The position numbers and the translations under genes were made by a program. From Clostridium sp. CAG:1000 (GTDB lineage Bacteria; Bacillota_I; Bacilli_A; RF39; UBA660), in the NCBI GenBank assembly GCA_000436975.1, contig HG000336.1, positions 1 through 64,000 on the forward strand: a stretch of DNA of 64,000 bases, written 5' to 3'. Positions within the stretch are counted from its first letter, which is position 1, and every line of letters starts with the position of its first letter. Under the pieces are notes generated by a model. That model ran no database searches and was not told where the DNA came from. It saw only the letters and a list, made by a program, of their open reading frames with translations. Of the stretch, positions 26,620-36,163 are shown piece after piece.

Positions 26620-27015
26620 CTAAAAAAGATATAGAATTAGTATAACCAACAAGACAATATTATCACCAGTAGCTGGATTATTTATCTCTTCATTTAAAAG
26701 TACATATGTACTAAAATTATGAGTAATAAATTTAATATACTTTTTATTATTTTCTTCTACAACCACGCCATCATATTTTTCTTCAATATTAGAATTTTCA
26801 GAATAATAATATAGTTTATGATGAACCCCTACATCATAATTATTATCTATAGGAAAATAAACTTCAATTCCATCATCCATCTTTATAGTGGATGATTTAA
26901 AATTATAATAATTTTCATTTTCCCATAAAACTTTATTAATTTCATCATAGAATTCTTCACCATAATCCACATCATTTTTGAAATCGCCTTCTTTAATAAA
27001 ATTACTTATATGCAT
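26620..27015 (-). CDS. C-terminal fragment of a cell-wall-anchored surface protein
   Basis: The 131-residue product looks like the tail of a larger surface protein: a beta-rich region (VYFPIDNNYDV...KYIKFITHNFSTYVLL) then NNPATGDN and a hydrophobic stretch. NPxTG resembles a sortase sorting motif followed by its membrane anchor, but the expected positive tail after the hydrophobic part is missing: the frame ends at ILYLF. The start lies inside the deaminase gene. It may be a truncated remnant. Confidence 0.55.
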   Translation of the reverse strand: MHISNFIKEGDFKNDVDYGEEFYDEINKVLWENENYYNFKSSTIKMDDGIEVYFPIDNNYDVGVHHKLYYYSENSNIEEKYDGVVVEENNKKYIKFITHNFSTYVLLNEEINNPATGDNIVLLVILILYLF

Positions 27016-27397
27016 TAATCCAATGATAAGGTTGTAATTCTTTTAATGCAACAAATTTTAAATCATTTTCTTTATTAGTCACTCCTACTAACACATTACC
27101 TGTCCAATAGTTAAGCCTTTCTTGACAAATACCACACGGAGTTAGTACTTTAAAGTCACTATTTTCATCGTCTCTTACTACACATAAACAATGAGTAACC
27201 TTTTTGTTATATTTATGTGCTTCACATATGGCGCCTGTCTCTATGCATAAAGTTGCAGACTCATTTTCCACCTCTATTGCAACGCTAGTATAATAATCAT
27301 CTTCTTCTGTTCTTATAACTGCTGCTCCACCCCATCCTTTTGGATATCTTTTTTTAATTAAATCTACTGCAAGTAAATACATTTTATTTTCTATCAT
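27002..27397 (-). CDS. cytidine deaminase family protein
   Basis: This 131-residue zinc enzyme has the CDA pattern with Cys in place of His in the first ligand position: LCIETGAICEAHK (Cys ligand and catalytic Glu) and TPCGICQERL (two Cys ligands). That arrangement is shared by cytidine and blasticidin-S-type deaminases. Role: salvage deamination of cytidine/deoxycytidine, or of a related nucleoside; the substrate cannot be fixed. AGGAGAG precedes the ATG. Confidence 0.85.
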   Translation of the reverse strand: MIENKMYLLAVDLIKKRYPKGWGGAAVIRTEEDDYYTSVAIEVENESATLCIETGAICEAHKYNKKVTHCLCVVRDDENSDFKVLTPCGICQERLNYWTGNVLVGVTNKENDLKFVALKELQPYHWINAYK

Positions 27398-27411
27398 AAC
27401 ACTCTCCTAAC

Positions 27412-28149
27412 CTAAAATAATATTGCTACATTTCCATACATTAATATTCTAAGTATGCCAATTATTAATAAATGTAATGGATAATATACATAGAAAAACC
27501 ATTTTATCGTTTTATTTTTACCTCTTGTGCCATCATAAAGTTTTAACACTCCATATGACAGTGCTGAGAATAATATCACTATACCATATAATTTATTTAC
27601 AAATATAATTGAAATAATTGAATAAATTAATAACCAAAACATCATTACCATTATTTGCTTTTTTAACTCACCCCTATATTTATACATATATAGTATTGCC
27701 ATGACACCAATCGAACTAAAATCAGCTGGGAAAGTAATTAAGCAAATCAATAATACAAGCATAGTCTTTTCCCAATCTTTAAACTTATTATTACCATACA
27801 CTACATAAAGAGCGACTACTGCCCAAGCAAGTGTCCACATAATACTTGTTTGATTAAAAATGCCTTCTTTAAATGGAATAAAATTAATACCAAAAGCAAA
27901 ACAATATGCAAAATGAGAAACTATAGAAAATATAAATAATCTCTTAATATACTTTTTTATATCATGGGTATAATAAAATCCTTCGCATATAAAGAAAAAC
28001 ATTATGGGCGCAGTTAATCTACCTATGATATGCATAATAATACATACAATATTATTTTGCATACCGGGGTATAATAAATCAGCTATATGATCTATACTCA
28101 TTGCGATTATAGCAATTAATTTTAAATTATTTGAATTAAGTTTTTTCAT
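27412..28149 (-). CDS. TraX-family membrane protein
   Basis: The 245-residue polytopic protein begins LNSNNLKLIAIIAMSIDHIADLLYP, the TraX signature, and contains IIGRLTAPIMFFFICEGFYYT. TraX acetylates F pilin in Escherichia coli, but most chromosomal homologues in Firmicutes have unknown substrates and are thought to be membrane acyltransferases. I use the ATG at 28149. No conjugation gene is nearby. Confidence 0.88.
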   Translation of the reverse strand: MKKLNSNNLKLIAIIAMSIDHIADLLYPGMQNNIVCIIMHIIGRLTAPIMFFFICEGFYYTHDIKKYIKRLFIFSIVSHFAYCFAFGINFIPFKEGIFNQTSIMWTLAWAVVALYVVYGNNKFKDWEKTMLVLLICLITFPADFSSIGVMAILYMYKYRGELKKQIMVMMFWLLIYSIISIIFVNKLYGIVILFSALSYGVLKLYDGTRGKNKTIKWFFYVYYPLHLLIIGILRILMYGNVAILF

Positions 28150-28180
28150 ATTATTCACCAATAATATTTTATCATAGAAA

Positions 28181-28204
28181 AAATAGGTTTCATAGAACCT
28201 ATTT
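28181..28204 (-). terminator. terminator of the MerR-like membrane regulator
   Basis: AAATAGGTT / AACCTATTT form a 9-bp stem with a 6-base loop followed by TTTTT on the minus strand. Confidence 0.75.
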
Positions 28205-28244
28205 AATTATTGTTCAATAACAAGATTAAAATATTCAAAAATAA

Positions 28245-29384
28245 TCACTTACAATATTCATTTATTTGCTCTGTTATGTATCTATGGTTATAATTTACAT
28301 TTTGATATATATTATGTTCTTCTGGTAATTCATTTTCTTTTAACTCATCAAAGTCATAAAATCCCCAACTATTTTTAACATTATAGAACACAAATGTTAT
28401 CGGCTCAGTAGTTATGTCCATACTCTTACATTGTTTTTTACCGACTTTTTCAAATGTACCAAACTTTACTAAAACATAAGCATATATTTTTTCATCTTTT
28501 ATTTCACTAGCTACTATTTTATGCCCTTGAGCATATACAAGCTTTTTATCTTTATATTTATATTTTTCTTTTGTTAGATCCATTATTTCTTTTTTAACAG
28601 ATATTTTTAATACATTTGAGTCAATTGGCGCATTTTCATTTGATATTATTTTAGTATAGTTATAACCACCTATTGCGGCTATAACTAAAATGAAGTTAAC
28701 TACATAAGCCAAAACAGTAGGTACATCTCTTTTGGTTTCGGTTCTATATGCTTGCATAACTAACCAATCTACCATTGCAAAAATAATAGTTAAACTTACA
28801 TTCTCAAGCATATCTAATCTACCATATATAATCATATCAAAGAAACAAAAAGTTCCAAACATAATCAATATGAATGAAAGTAATCCGCCTAATACAAGCA
28901 TTTGTAATTTTCTTAATCTTTTTTCATATTTTTTATATTTTGCCATACTATCGAAAACTTTTGATTGCTCATATATATAATCTTCTTCAATGTCAAAATA
29001 TTTTTTTCCTTTCTTTTCATCCTTTTCTATCATATCTAAAATTTTATCAGCATCTAAACTTTCCATTGTAAGATTCTCTGATATTATTTTTTTACATAAT
29101 TTTTTAGAACCATTTAGTTCATTCATATTTTCTTCTATTGTTTTTAGTTGCCTTTGAACTATTTCATTTAATGTTCTAGCTCCTTTGTATAATCGTTTTA
29201 TATCTATTATTGAAACATCAAGTTTTCTAAGTATTATTGTTTTTTTAAGCATATCTAAATCTTCCTGTGTAAACTCTCTAGTTTCATCCGCAACATCCTC
29301 CGAATTAGGAAGTATTATCTTGCCATAAAATTTAAGATTCATAGGATATAGATTTAATTTTTTCTCTACTTCTCTTGAATTCAC
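28245..29384 (-). CDS. MerR-type regulator fused to a membrane domain
   Basis: The 379-residue protein starts with a MerR-like winged helix (about residues 1-70: SREVEKKLNLYPMNLKFYGK...FTQEDLDMLKKTIILRKLDVSIIDIKRL) and a coiled helix. About four hydrophobic segments lie between residues 165 and 245, followed by an extracytoplasmic beta-rich domain of about 130 residues. The plan suggests a DNA-binding regulator that senses an external signal directly at the membrane. The start is GTG, fixed by GGAGG eight bases upstream. It is monocistronic. Target genes are unknown. Confidence 0.75.
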   Translation of the reverse strand: MNSREVEKKLNLYPMNLKFYGKIILPNSEDVADETREFTQEDLDMLKKTIILRKLDVSIIDIKRLYKGARTLNEIVQRQLKTIEENMNELNGSKKLCKKIISENLTMESLDADKILDMIEKDEKKGKKYFDIEEDYIYEQSKVFDSMAKYKKYEKRLRKLQMLVLGGLLSFILIMFGTFCFFDMIIYGRLDMLENVSLTIIFAMVDWLVMQAYRTETKRDVPTVLAYVVNFILVIAAIGGYNYTKIISNENAPIDSNVLKISVKKEIMDLTKEKYKYKDKKLVYAQGHKIVASEIKDEKIYAYVLVKFGTFEKVGKKQCKSMDITTEPITFVFYNVKNSWGFYDFDELKENELPEEHNIYQNVNYNHRYITEQINEYCK

Positions 29385-29485
29385 TTTTATTCCTCCATAT
29401 ATTCAACTATAACTTATCAATCAGGCTTATAGTTAATACCCTTACCACTTTTTAGTACTACCATCAATTAATTATTTTACCAAAA

Positions 29486-29508
29486 AAATAGGCTATTTAA
29501 ACCCATTT
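29486..29508 (-). terminator. terminator of the alpha/beta hydrolase gene
   Basis: AAATGGG pairs with CCTATTT (one G-T wobble) on the minus strand and is followed by T-rich sequence; it lies 19 bases after the stop. Confidence 0.5.
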
Positions 29509-29526
29509 GAATAAATTTTAATGATA

Positions 29527-30432
29527 TTAATATTTATTTATAAAATTTAAAATATCATTATATACTTCTTTTTTAGTTTTTTCATTTAATATTTCATGTC
29601 TTAAATTTTTATATAATTTACTTTCTATATTCTTATATCCCATATCTTTTAAAAACTCTTTTAATTCAATGAATTTTTTTTCATTTTGAATAACTGGATC
29701 ATCTGAACCTGCGATTAAAAGAATATCTAAATTTTTATTTTTAACTTGATAATCATTTTTTTTGAATGCTTGCCTCATTAGTTTATATAAATTAATAAAT
29801 CCATTAGTTGTAAATATAAAACCACATAATTCATCATCATTATAAACACTTATATTATTTGTATTTTTAGAAAGCCAAGAGTTTTCATCTTTATATCCTT
29901 TATTATAATTACCAAATGTTAATGTATTTAAAAATTTGTTTCTCTTTTTCCCTAAGCCAAAGAATTTAAATGTATAAGAAAGTGCTATAGCGAAGGGTGT
30001 AAATGGATTATATGTAGGTGCTCCACAAAGTATTAATTTTTCAAGTTCAAAATCATACTTTTCAATATAGCATCTAGATACAAGTGTACCCATACTATGA
30101 CTAAATAAATATATTTTTTTATTCTTAAGTTTATTTTTAATATACAAAGTAACTTCATGTAAATCATCAACAATATAATCAATATTGTCAGTATAAAAAT
30201 AACCTAAATCATTATTGCTCTTAATACTCTTACCATGTCCTCTGTGATCATTAATAACACACGCATACCCATTACTAGCTAAAAACTTCATAAAATCAAA
30301 ATATCTTTCTTTATGTTCAGCCATACCATGTGACAATTGTATAACACCAAGTATCTCACCCTCAGGTACGATGTAAGCAATATCAAGTTTTAATCCATCA
30401 CACTTAGAAATAACTTCATCAGATTTTATCAT
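29527..30432 (-). CDS. alpha/beta hydrolase (monoacylglycerol/lysophospholipase type)
   Basis: The 301-residue protein has the Hydrolase_4 pattern: VIQLSHGMAEHKERYFDF, DHRGHGKS, nucleophile elbow FSHSMGTLVSR with the catalytic Ser, Asp in AGSDDPV and His in LRHEIL. It likely cleaves monoacylglycerols or lysophospholipids at the membrane. It follows the acyltransferase-3 gene by 21 bases, suggesting a two-gene unit in lipid or envelope metabolism. Confidence 0.88.
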   Translation of the reverse strand: MIKSDEVISKCDGLKLDIAYIVPEGEILGVIQLSHGMAEHKERYFDFMKFLASNGYACVINDHRGHGKSIKSNNDLGYFYTDNIDYIVDDLHEVTLYIKNKLKNKKIYLFSHSMGTLVSRCYIEKYDFELEKLILCGAPTYNPFTPFAIALSYTFKFFGLGKKRNKFLNTLTFGNYNKGYKDENSWLSKNTNNISVYNDDELCGFIFTTNGFINLYKLMRQAFKKNDYQVKNKNLDILLIAGSDDPVIQNEKKFIELKEFLKDMGYKNIESKLYKNLRHEILNEKTKKEVYNDILNFINKY

Positions 30433-30453
30433 TCAAACCATCCCTATAATTAT

Positions 30454-31515
30454 TTATTTTATTAGCTTAACTAACCTACTAGTAACAATATTAAATAGAA
30501 AAGCCATCGCATAATTTAGTATAATAGCCCAAATAAGTACAAGTATAGCATTACCAGGAGCATATAATATAGGCATAAATATTTCTTTGGAGCAATTAAA
30601 GAATAAGCAATGAGTAAACCACATTAGCATAGATAACTCACCTATTTTAATTAAAGGAATATATAGTTTCACATTAAATAATCTAGCTAATTTTATAAAT
30701 GAATAGATAAATAATGGAGCATAAACTATATCTAAATTCATAGTCAAATCAAGTAAATGTCTTCTAGTAGAAATAGTTCCATAACCTACATATGGTACTA
30801 AATATTTAAGTAAGAAACTTGATACCAACACAAAGAAGCATAATATAAGTCTATATCTTTCTTTAATATTAATAGATTCTAATTTATTAAATACATCATA
30901 TTTTGAAACTAAGTATCCAGCAATAACAGTTGGATAAAATCTAATAAGATTATTAAGTATATCTACAATAATATCATTATTAAAAAATATACCTTTTAAT
31001 GCATAAAATATTGTAACTGGAATAAATAAAAGTACTAGTACATTTTGAGTAGCATTCATTTTTTCTGATACTTTAGATATAAATGGCATTGTGATCATAA
31101 CAATAACATAAAAATATATATACCAACAAAAACACATTATAGTTCTTTTAAGGCTAAGACTTTCAAGTATAAAATTCCCAATACTAAAGTTATATGTATT
31201 AGTAAGTATACCTATTATCATAAAAGTAATCATTACTACCCAAAAAGGAATTAATATTTTAAATATTTTTTTCAAAGATTGTTTTAATGTTTTATTTTTA
31301 GAAAAGACATATGTATAACCAGTAATAAAACAAAAGATTGATACTGGATTAAACGGATGTCTAAATATTTGCGCAAATGTTTCTAAACTAGGATAACTTA
31401 TACCATCTATATACATTCCAGGATAAGTAAACATATGATGAATATACATAAATATCAAAGCAACGCCCTTTAGTATATTTGTTTCTGTTAAAGAAATAAA
31501 ATTATTTTTTTTCAT
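30454..31515 (-). CDS. acyltransferase-3 family membrane protein
   Basis: The 353-residue protein is predicted to have about ten membrane helices, beginning TETNILKGVALIFMYIHHMFTYP, where the early His is characteristic of this family. Such proteins O-acetylate or otherwise acylate cell-surface glycans. The substrate cannot be told. GGAGG precedes the ATG. Confidence 0.85.
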   Translation of the reverse strand: MKKNNFISLTETNILKGVALIFMYIHHMFTYPGMYIDGISYPSLETFAQIFRHPFNPVSIFCFITGYTYVFSKNKTLKQSLKKIFKILIPFWVVMITFMIIGILTNTYNFSIGNFILESLSLKRTIMCFCWYIYFYVIVMITMPFISKVSEKMNATQNVLVLLFIPVTIFYALKGIFFNNDIIVDILNNLIRFYPTVIAGYLVSKYDVFNKLESINIKERYRLILCFFVLVSSFLLKYLVPYVGYGTISTRRHLLDLTMNLDIVYAPLFIYSFIKLARLFNVKLYIPLIKIGELSMLMWFTHCLFFNCSKEIFMPILYAPGNAILVLIWAIILNYAMAFLFNIVTSRLVKLIK

Positions 31516-31607
31516 ATTACCTCCACCCCACTATCAATATAGTAGCATCTACTTATAATATTAACAAAAAGTAATCACAATATCAATCATTTTAAAAAAT
31601 AAATATA

Positions 31608-32225
31608 TCACATACTTATTTTATTTTTAATATCATTAAGAGTAATAGGTCCTTCTCTTAATATTTTAATATTATTATTTTCTACTTTTACAATTGTTGA
31701 TGCAACGCCAAATTTACTCTCACCATCATCAATATAAATATCAACATTATCATGAAAATCATTATATATACTTTCAATATTAGTTCCACTAGGTCTATTT
31801 GATATATTAGCACTAGGCGCAGCTATTGGTACATTACTATACTTAGATAAGTTTAATGCAATATCATTTTCTGGCATTCTAATACCTACTGTATTCCCAC
31901 CATTAGTAAGTACATTAGGTACTATATCTTTCTTTTTAAGTATTATTGTAAGTGGACCAGGTAAAAATTCTTTTATAATTTTATATTCTAAAGGAGTAAT
32001 ATCTTTAGCTACCATATTAATCATTTCAAGAGATGAAACAATCAAATTAATAGGTTTAGTTATATCTCTTTGTTTTACTTCGTATAGTCTTCTAATAGCC
32101 CCTTCATCAAGTCCATTTACGCCAATAGCGTATACAGTTTCAGTTGGAAAAACAACTATCTTTCCATTTCTAATTTCATGTGATACATCCATTAGTTCAC
32201 TATCAGTAATATTTTTATATATCAT
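31608..32225 (-). CDS. tsaC: threonylcarbamoyl-AMP synthase
   Basis: The enzyme makes the threonylcarbamoyl-AMP used for t6A37 in ANN-decoding tRNAs. The 205-residue YrdC/Sua5 domain is complete: GKIVVFPTETVYAIGVNG, KQRDITKPINL, GPLTIILKK, GIRMP and APSANISNRPSGT. It is the short form without the Sua5 C-terminal domain. AGGTGA precedes the ATG. Cardiolipin synthase lies 26 bases upstream. Confidence 0.94.
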   Translation of the reverse strand: MIYKNITDSELMDVSHEIRNGKIVVFPTETVYAIGVNGLDEGAIRRLYEVKQRDITKPINLIVSSLEMINMVAKDITPLEYKIIKEFLPGPLTIILKKKDIVPNVLTNGGNTVGIRMPENDIALNLSKYSNVPIAAPSANISNRPSGTNIESIYNDFHDNVDIYIDDGESKFGVASTIVKVENNNIKILREGPITLNDIKNKISM

Positions 32226-32250
32226 AAAATCACCTACTTAATTAATTTTT

Positions 32251-33756
32251 TTAAAATAAAGGAGCAAACAATCTTAATATAGATTGCCATATTTCCTTAA
32301 AAAATCCTACTTTTGCATCATTAATTTTGATATTTTTACATTTTGATATTGTATATGTAACATCTTGTTTTATATCAAATATTTCTTTAAGATCTTCCAT
32401 ATAAATACCATTTTCAAAATGTAAATATAAACTTCTATAATCCATATTTATTGTACCAACTACCGCTCTTACATCATCAGATACAAAAACTTTAGAGTGT
32501 ACAAAACCATCTGTAAATTTATATATTTTTACCCCTGAATTTAACAATATTTTAAAGAATGAACACGTTAAAGTATATACTATTTTTTTATCAGGGATAC
32601 CTGGTACTATTATTCTTACATCTACTCCTCTTTTTGAGGCTCTTATTAATGCATTAATCATATCAGTATCTATAATTAAATAAGGAGTCATAATATAAAC
32701 ATATTTTTTTGCACTATTAATTATATTAATATAAATATTCTCAGCAACTAATTGCTTACCTAAAGGAGATATACCATAAGGCGATACATATCCCTTAGAC
32801 TTATTATTAGATAAAAATTCATATTTAAACTTTAATATATCACTATCTTCTTTAGTATTAGAATTCCATAATGTCAAAAACATAACAGTAAAATTCCAAA
32901 CGGCTGGACCTTCTACTTTGATACCATTGTCTTTCCATATACCATATCTACTCTTAATATTAATATATTCATCACTAATATTAACTCCTCCTGTAAATGC
33001 AACTTTACCATCTATAATTGTCATTTTTCTATGATCTCTATTATTCATAAATATTCCTTTAAAAGGACTCATTTTATTAAAAGACATACATTTAATCCCA
33101 TATTTTTTTAATTCATTGGGATATTTTGTTGACAACATTGCGATACTACCCATATCATCATACATAACCCTAACATCTAAACCATCAGATGCTTTTTCTT
33201 TTAATATATTTAATATACCATCCCACATTTTACCTTTATTAATAATAAAATATTCAATAAAAATATACTTTTTAGCTTCCTTTAAACTCTTTAATAACTC
33301 TGGATAAAATATTTCACCAAGACAATAATATTCAATTTTATTATCCTTTGTAACTGGAAATTTTGAATAATCAATAATATATTTTAAGTTATCAAGCTCT
33401 TTTTTATTTATTTCATTTCTTATATCAGAATCTTGTATTAAATATTTTTGATATTTTTTTTCTGTTTTATAAATATTTTTAAGTAATTTATTTTTTGCAT
33501 AATTAGAACCCAATGTTAAAAATAATATTGTCCCAAATATAGGGAAAACAAGTATAAGCATTATCCACGGTATATCATTTGATAAACTAGTACTATCTTT
33601 TAATAATTTCAAAACAATTAAAATACTTAATAAGTCATAAACAATACCAACGATAGTTATATTATCATGAAAATATACTTGTATTAGAATAAAAAAACCA
33701 AATTGTAATATTACTCCAAGTGCAACTATAATTGCTCTTTTAATTGCATTTAACAT
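32251..33756 (-). CDS. cls: cardiolipin synthase
   Basis: The enzyme condenses two phosphatidylglycerols. Two N-terminal membrane helices precede two phospholipase-D active sites: NNRDHRKMTIIDGKVAFTGG and FVHSKVFVSDDVRAVVGTIN (HxK...D). The open frame could begin 26 codons earlier (33834), but a good promoter (ATGACA-17-TATAAT) overlaps those codons, so I place the start at 33756. This leaves 501 residues, usual for the family. Confidence 0.92.
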   Translation of the reverse strand: MLNAIKRAIIVALGVILQFGFFILIQVYFHDNITIVGIVYDLLSILIVLKLLKDSTSLSNDIPWIMLILVFPIFGTILFLTLGSNYAKNKLLKNIYKTEKKYQKYLIQDSDIRNEINKKELDNLKYIIDYSKFPVTKDNKIEYYCLGEIFYPELLKSLKEAKKYIFIEYFIINKGKMWDGILNILKEKASDGLDVRVMYDDMGSIAMLSTKYPNELKKYGIKCMSFNKMSPFKGIFMNNRDHRKMTIIDGKVAFTGGVNISDEYINIKSRYGIWKDNGIKVEGPAVWNFTVMFLTLWNSNTKEDSDILKFKYEFLSNNKSKGYVSPYGISPLGKQLVAENIYINIINSAKKYVYIMTPYLIIDTDMINALIRASKRGVDVRIIVPGIPDKKIVYTLTCSFFKILLNSGVKIYKFTDGFVHSKVFVSDDVRAVVGTINMDYRSLYLHFENGIYMEDLKEIFDIKQDVTYTISKCKNIKINDAKVGFFKEIWQSILRLFAPLF

Positions 33757-33805
33757 ACTACTCACATCCACTTCTAATAATGTTTTCTTATTTATAACTG
33801 CTTTA

Positions 33806-33834
33806 ATTATATCATACGAAATATTAATTGTCAT
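33806..33834 (-). promoter_or_regulatory. promoter of cls
   Basis: On the minus strand ATGACA (33829-33834), a 17-base spacer and a perfect TATAAT (33806-33811). Its position argues for the cls start at 33756. Confidence 0.6.
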
Positions 33835-33848
33835 TTAATCACATTTAA

Positions 33849-33871
33849 AAGCAGGCATTTAAAGCCTGCTT
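33849..33871 (-). terminator. terminator of lepB
   Basis: AAGCAGGC / GCCTGCTT form an 8-bp G/C-rich stem followed by TTTAAAT on the minus strand, 11 bases after the lepB stop. Confidence 0.75.
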
Positions 33872-33882
33872 ATTATAAATAT

Positions 33883-34377
33883 TTACTTTATAGAACCAAT
33901 TCTATCAAGTGGATATATTCTAATACTAACTTTACCAACTATATCCTCTTTTTTAAAATTACCCAATATTCTACTATCTTTAGATACAACTCTATTATCT
34001 CCAAGAACAAAGTATTCACCATTCTTAGTTTCATATTCAAAATCTTGTGTTTTTTTAAATGAAAGATTAGTTTCAATTAATTTATCATTAATATAAAGTT
34101 TATTATCTGTATATCTTATCTTTTCATTTGGAAGTCCAATAATTCTTTTGATAATTTTATCATTATCTTCTCTATTTTCTATAACAACTATATCAAATCT
34201 ATTAACATCATTAAATCTATAAGTTATTTTGTTTAGTATGACTATTTGTCCATCTAATAATGTATTATTCATACTATCTCCATCAACTATAGCTGGAGTT
34301 ACTATATATGTTCTTATTATAAGTACTGCCAAAACTATATATACATAGTCTTTAATTGAATTCCAAACTTTTTTCAT
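33883..34377 (-). CDS. lepB: signal peptidase I (S26A, bacterial type)
   Basis: It removes Sec signal peptides at the outer membrane face. The 164-residue protein has one N-terminal anchor (about residues 11-30), nucleophile Ser35 in GDSM, and general base Lys77 in KIIKRIIG, then GDNR and SRILG. The Ser-Lys dyad distinguishes it from the second, SipW-like peptidase at 49.4-50.6 kb, which uses His. AAAGGAG precedes the ATG. Confidence 0.95.
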   Translation of the reverse strand: MKKVWNSIKDYVYIVLAVLIIRTYIVTPAIVDGDSMNNTLLDGQIVILNKITYRFNDVNRFDIVVIENREDNDKIIKRIIGLPNEKIRYTDNKLYINDKLIETNLSFKKTQDFEYETKNGEYFVLGDNRVVSKDSRILGNFKKEDIVGKVSIRIYPLDRIGSIK

Positions 34378-34396
34378 ATTATCTCCTTTTAAGAAA

Positions 34397-34420
34397 AAAT
34401 TAGGTAATAAAACCTAATTT
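34397..34420 (-). terminator. terminator of rplS
   Basis: AAATTAGGT / ACCTAATTT form a 9-bp stem that includes the rplS stop codon; a T-run follows on the minus strand. Confidence 0.75.
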
Positions 34421-34752
34421 CTTTCTTTAATTTTAAATGTTCCTTTGAATCCTTTTAAGAAGTTAAGTTTAGCTCTTCTTACTTTTCCTTTTTTAACAAC
34501 AGTTATTTTTTCAATAATAGGACTGTTTACTGGAAAAACTCTATTGATTCCAACATTCCCACTTTTCTTTCTAACTGTGAAAGTTTCAGAAACACTACCA
34601 CCTTTACGAGCAGTAACTATGCCTTCAAATGCTTGAATTCTTTCTCTTTTACCTTCTTTAATCTTAACATCTACTCTTACAGTATCTCCAACTTGAAAAT
34701 CTGGAACGTTAGGATTAATTTGTTTCTTATTGATTTTATCAATCAAATTCAT
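34414..34752 (-). CDS. rplS: 50S ribosomal protein L19
   Basis: L19 sits at the subunit interface. The 112-residue protein matches throughout: FQVGDTVRVDVKIKEGKRERIQ, FEGIVTARKGG, TFTVRKKSGNVGINRVFPVNSP. AGGAGG precedes the ATG. It is a single-gene transcript here, without trmD. Confidence 0.97.
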   Translation of the reverse strand: MNLIDKINKKQINPNVPDFQVGDTVRVDVKIKEGKRERIQAFEGIVTARKGGSVSETFTVRKKSGNVGINRVFPVNSPIIEKITVVKKGKVRRAKLNFLKGFKGTFKIKERN

Positions 34753-34850
34753 TCTAATATCCTCCTTTGTGCTTTCTTTAATCTTACAATTAATGCATCG
34801 GATTAAGCGATATAATCATATCACAAAAGATAAGATATGTCTAGCATTAA
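34753..34850 (-). ncRNA. possible L19 (rplS) leader RNA
   Basis: About 100 bases separate rplS from the ftsW-like gene's 3' end. Firmicutes often have an L19 leader at this site. Internal pairing is weak to the eye (GTGATATGATTATATCGC gives a short GATAT/ATATC stem), so this is a position-based suggestion. Confidence 0.25.
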
Positions 34851-36046
34851 TTATTATTTTTTCTTTCACGCATTCTTTTTTCTATTTGATTTTCAATATT
34901 AATTCTTTGAACAATTGCGAATGATACAATAGTACATAAGCAATATGAACCACCATAACTTAGGAATGGAAGAGGAACACCCGTTAATGGAATTATTCCT
35001 AAAACGCCACCTAAATTAACAAATATATGTAACAAGAAATATATACCTATACCATAACATATAATAGAATTTTGAAGTTCATAACAATTAGTCGCTATTT
35101 TAAATGTAAAATATGCAATGGCCATATATCCAACAAGTATTGCTATTCCAAAAAGAACGCCAAACTCTTCTACTATAATTGGAAAGATAAAGTCAGTATG
35201 ACTCTCTGGTAAATATAGATACTTTTGTACTGAATTACTGATTCCACTTCCAAAAAGGCCCCCATTATCAATAGCTATATATCCGTTACACACCTGATAT
35301 CCTGATACAGACTCATACCTATCACATGGATTTTTATATATAAATCTAGTTAATCTATAATCACTTTCTAATACCTTTTGTGGTATTACTAAATATCCAA
35401 ACTTAAGCACTAATATAGCACTTAGCATACCAACAATTGCTATAGTTTTAATTGCTTTAAAATATTTTTCATTGCATGGAACACTTATAAATATCAAAGC
35501 AAATAAAGCAAGCATAATAGATGCAGAACCAAAGTCACCACCAAATAACACTATTAAAAATGCAAGCGCCGCTATTATCAAAGGCCTAATTCCATTAATA
35601 ATAGAAATTGATTTATAGTCACTATGTTTCTTATTGACCCATGATCCATAATAAGAACCCATGTACACTATCATCGCTACTTTCATAAATTCAGATATTT
35701 GAACATTACCAAGAGTTACATCACTAACTCCTGATGTAAATGCATTATTATATACAAAATATGCAACTAAGCCTATCATGATAACAGGTACTAAAAAGCC
35801 AGAAATCTTTCTATATATCTTAGTTGGAAAAAATAAAATAATAATTGCTACAATAAAACTTACACCTATCCAAAAAAGTTGCCTTGTAAAAAAGAAATAA
35901 GGACTATTAGCTTTATATGTTAGTGTTGCAGATATAAAAGACGCATCAAGTATTAAAAATGCCCCAAGCACAGCATAAATAATAGTCATTATAAGTAATG
36001 GCTTATTTGTAAATCTTAATTGTCTTGTATTACTCTCTTTTTTCAT
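34847..36046 (-). CDS. ftsW: FtsW/SpoVE-family peptidoglycan polymerase
   Basis: This SEDS-family glycosyltransferase builds septal or spore-cortex peptidoglycan. The 399-residue polytopic protein has the family motifs: ANSPYFFFTRQLFWIG, GGDFGSASIM (catalytic Asp loop), GGLFGSGISNS, YLPESHTDFIFPIIVEEFG and PLPFLSYGGS. The PESHTDFIF loop favours FtsW/SpoVE over RodA. Which of the two cannot be decided, as no partner PBP is adjacent. Confidence 0.92.
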   Translation of the reverse strand: MKKESNTRQLRFTNKPLLIMTIIYAVLGAFLILDASFISATLTYKANSPYFFFTRQLFWIGVSFIVAIIILFFPTKIYRKISGFLVPVIMIGLVAYFVYNNAFTSGVSDVTLGNVQISEFMKVAMIVYMGSYYGSWVNKKHSDYKSISIINGIRPLIIAALAFLIVLFGGDFGSASIMLALFALIFISVPCNEKYFKAIKTIAIVGMLSAILVLKFGYLVIPQKVLESDYRLTRFIYKNPCDRYESVSGYQVCNGYIAIDNGGLFGSGISNSVQKYLYLPESHTDFIFPIIVEEFGVLFGIAILVGYMAIAYFTFKIATNCYELQNSIICYGIGIYFLLHIFVNLGGVLGIIPLTGVPLPFLSYGGSYCLCTIVSFAIVQRINIENQIEKRMRERKNNN

Positions 36047-36127
36047 ATTATCTATTTAAATTATACAAAAAATAATATAAAATGTAAATTATATACTAAT
36101 AAAGTAGTGTCAATAGATCATTAAATC

Positions 36128-36136
36128 CATAAAATA
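36128..36136 (+). promoter_or_regulatory. sigma-K-like -10 element before the YjcZ-like gene
   Basis: CATAAAATA fits CATANNNTA, 28 bases before the start codon. No AC is at the right distance for a -35, so this is only half a promoter. Confidence 0.3.
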
Positions 36137-36163
36137 ATATAGGTGACATAAGGAGGTATTTAT

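Noticed and set aside
27412..28149. Conjugative element suggested by TraX and the VirB2-like protein
   Set aside because: The two genes are 24 kb apart and no relaxase, coupling protein or VirB4 ATPase is present.
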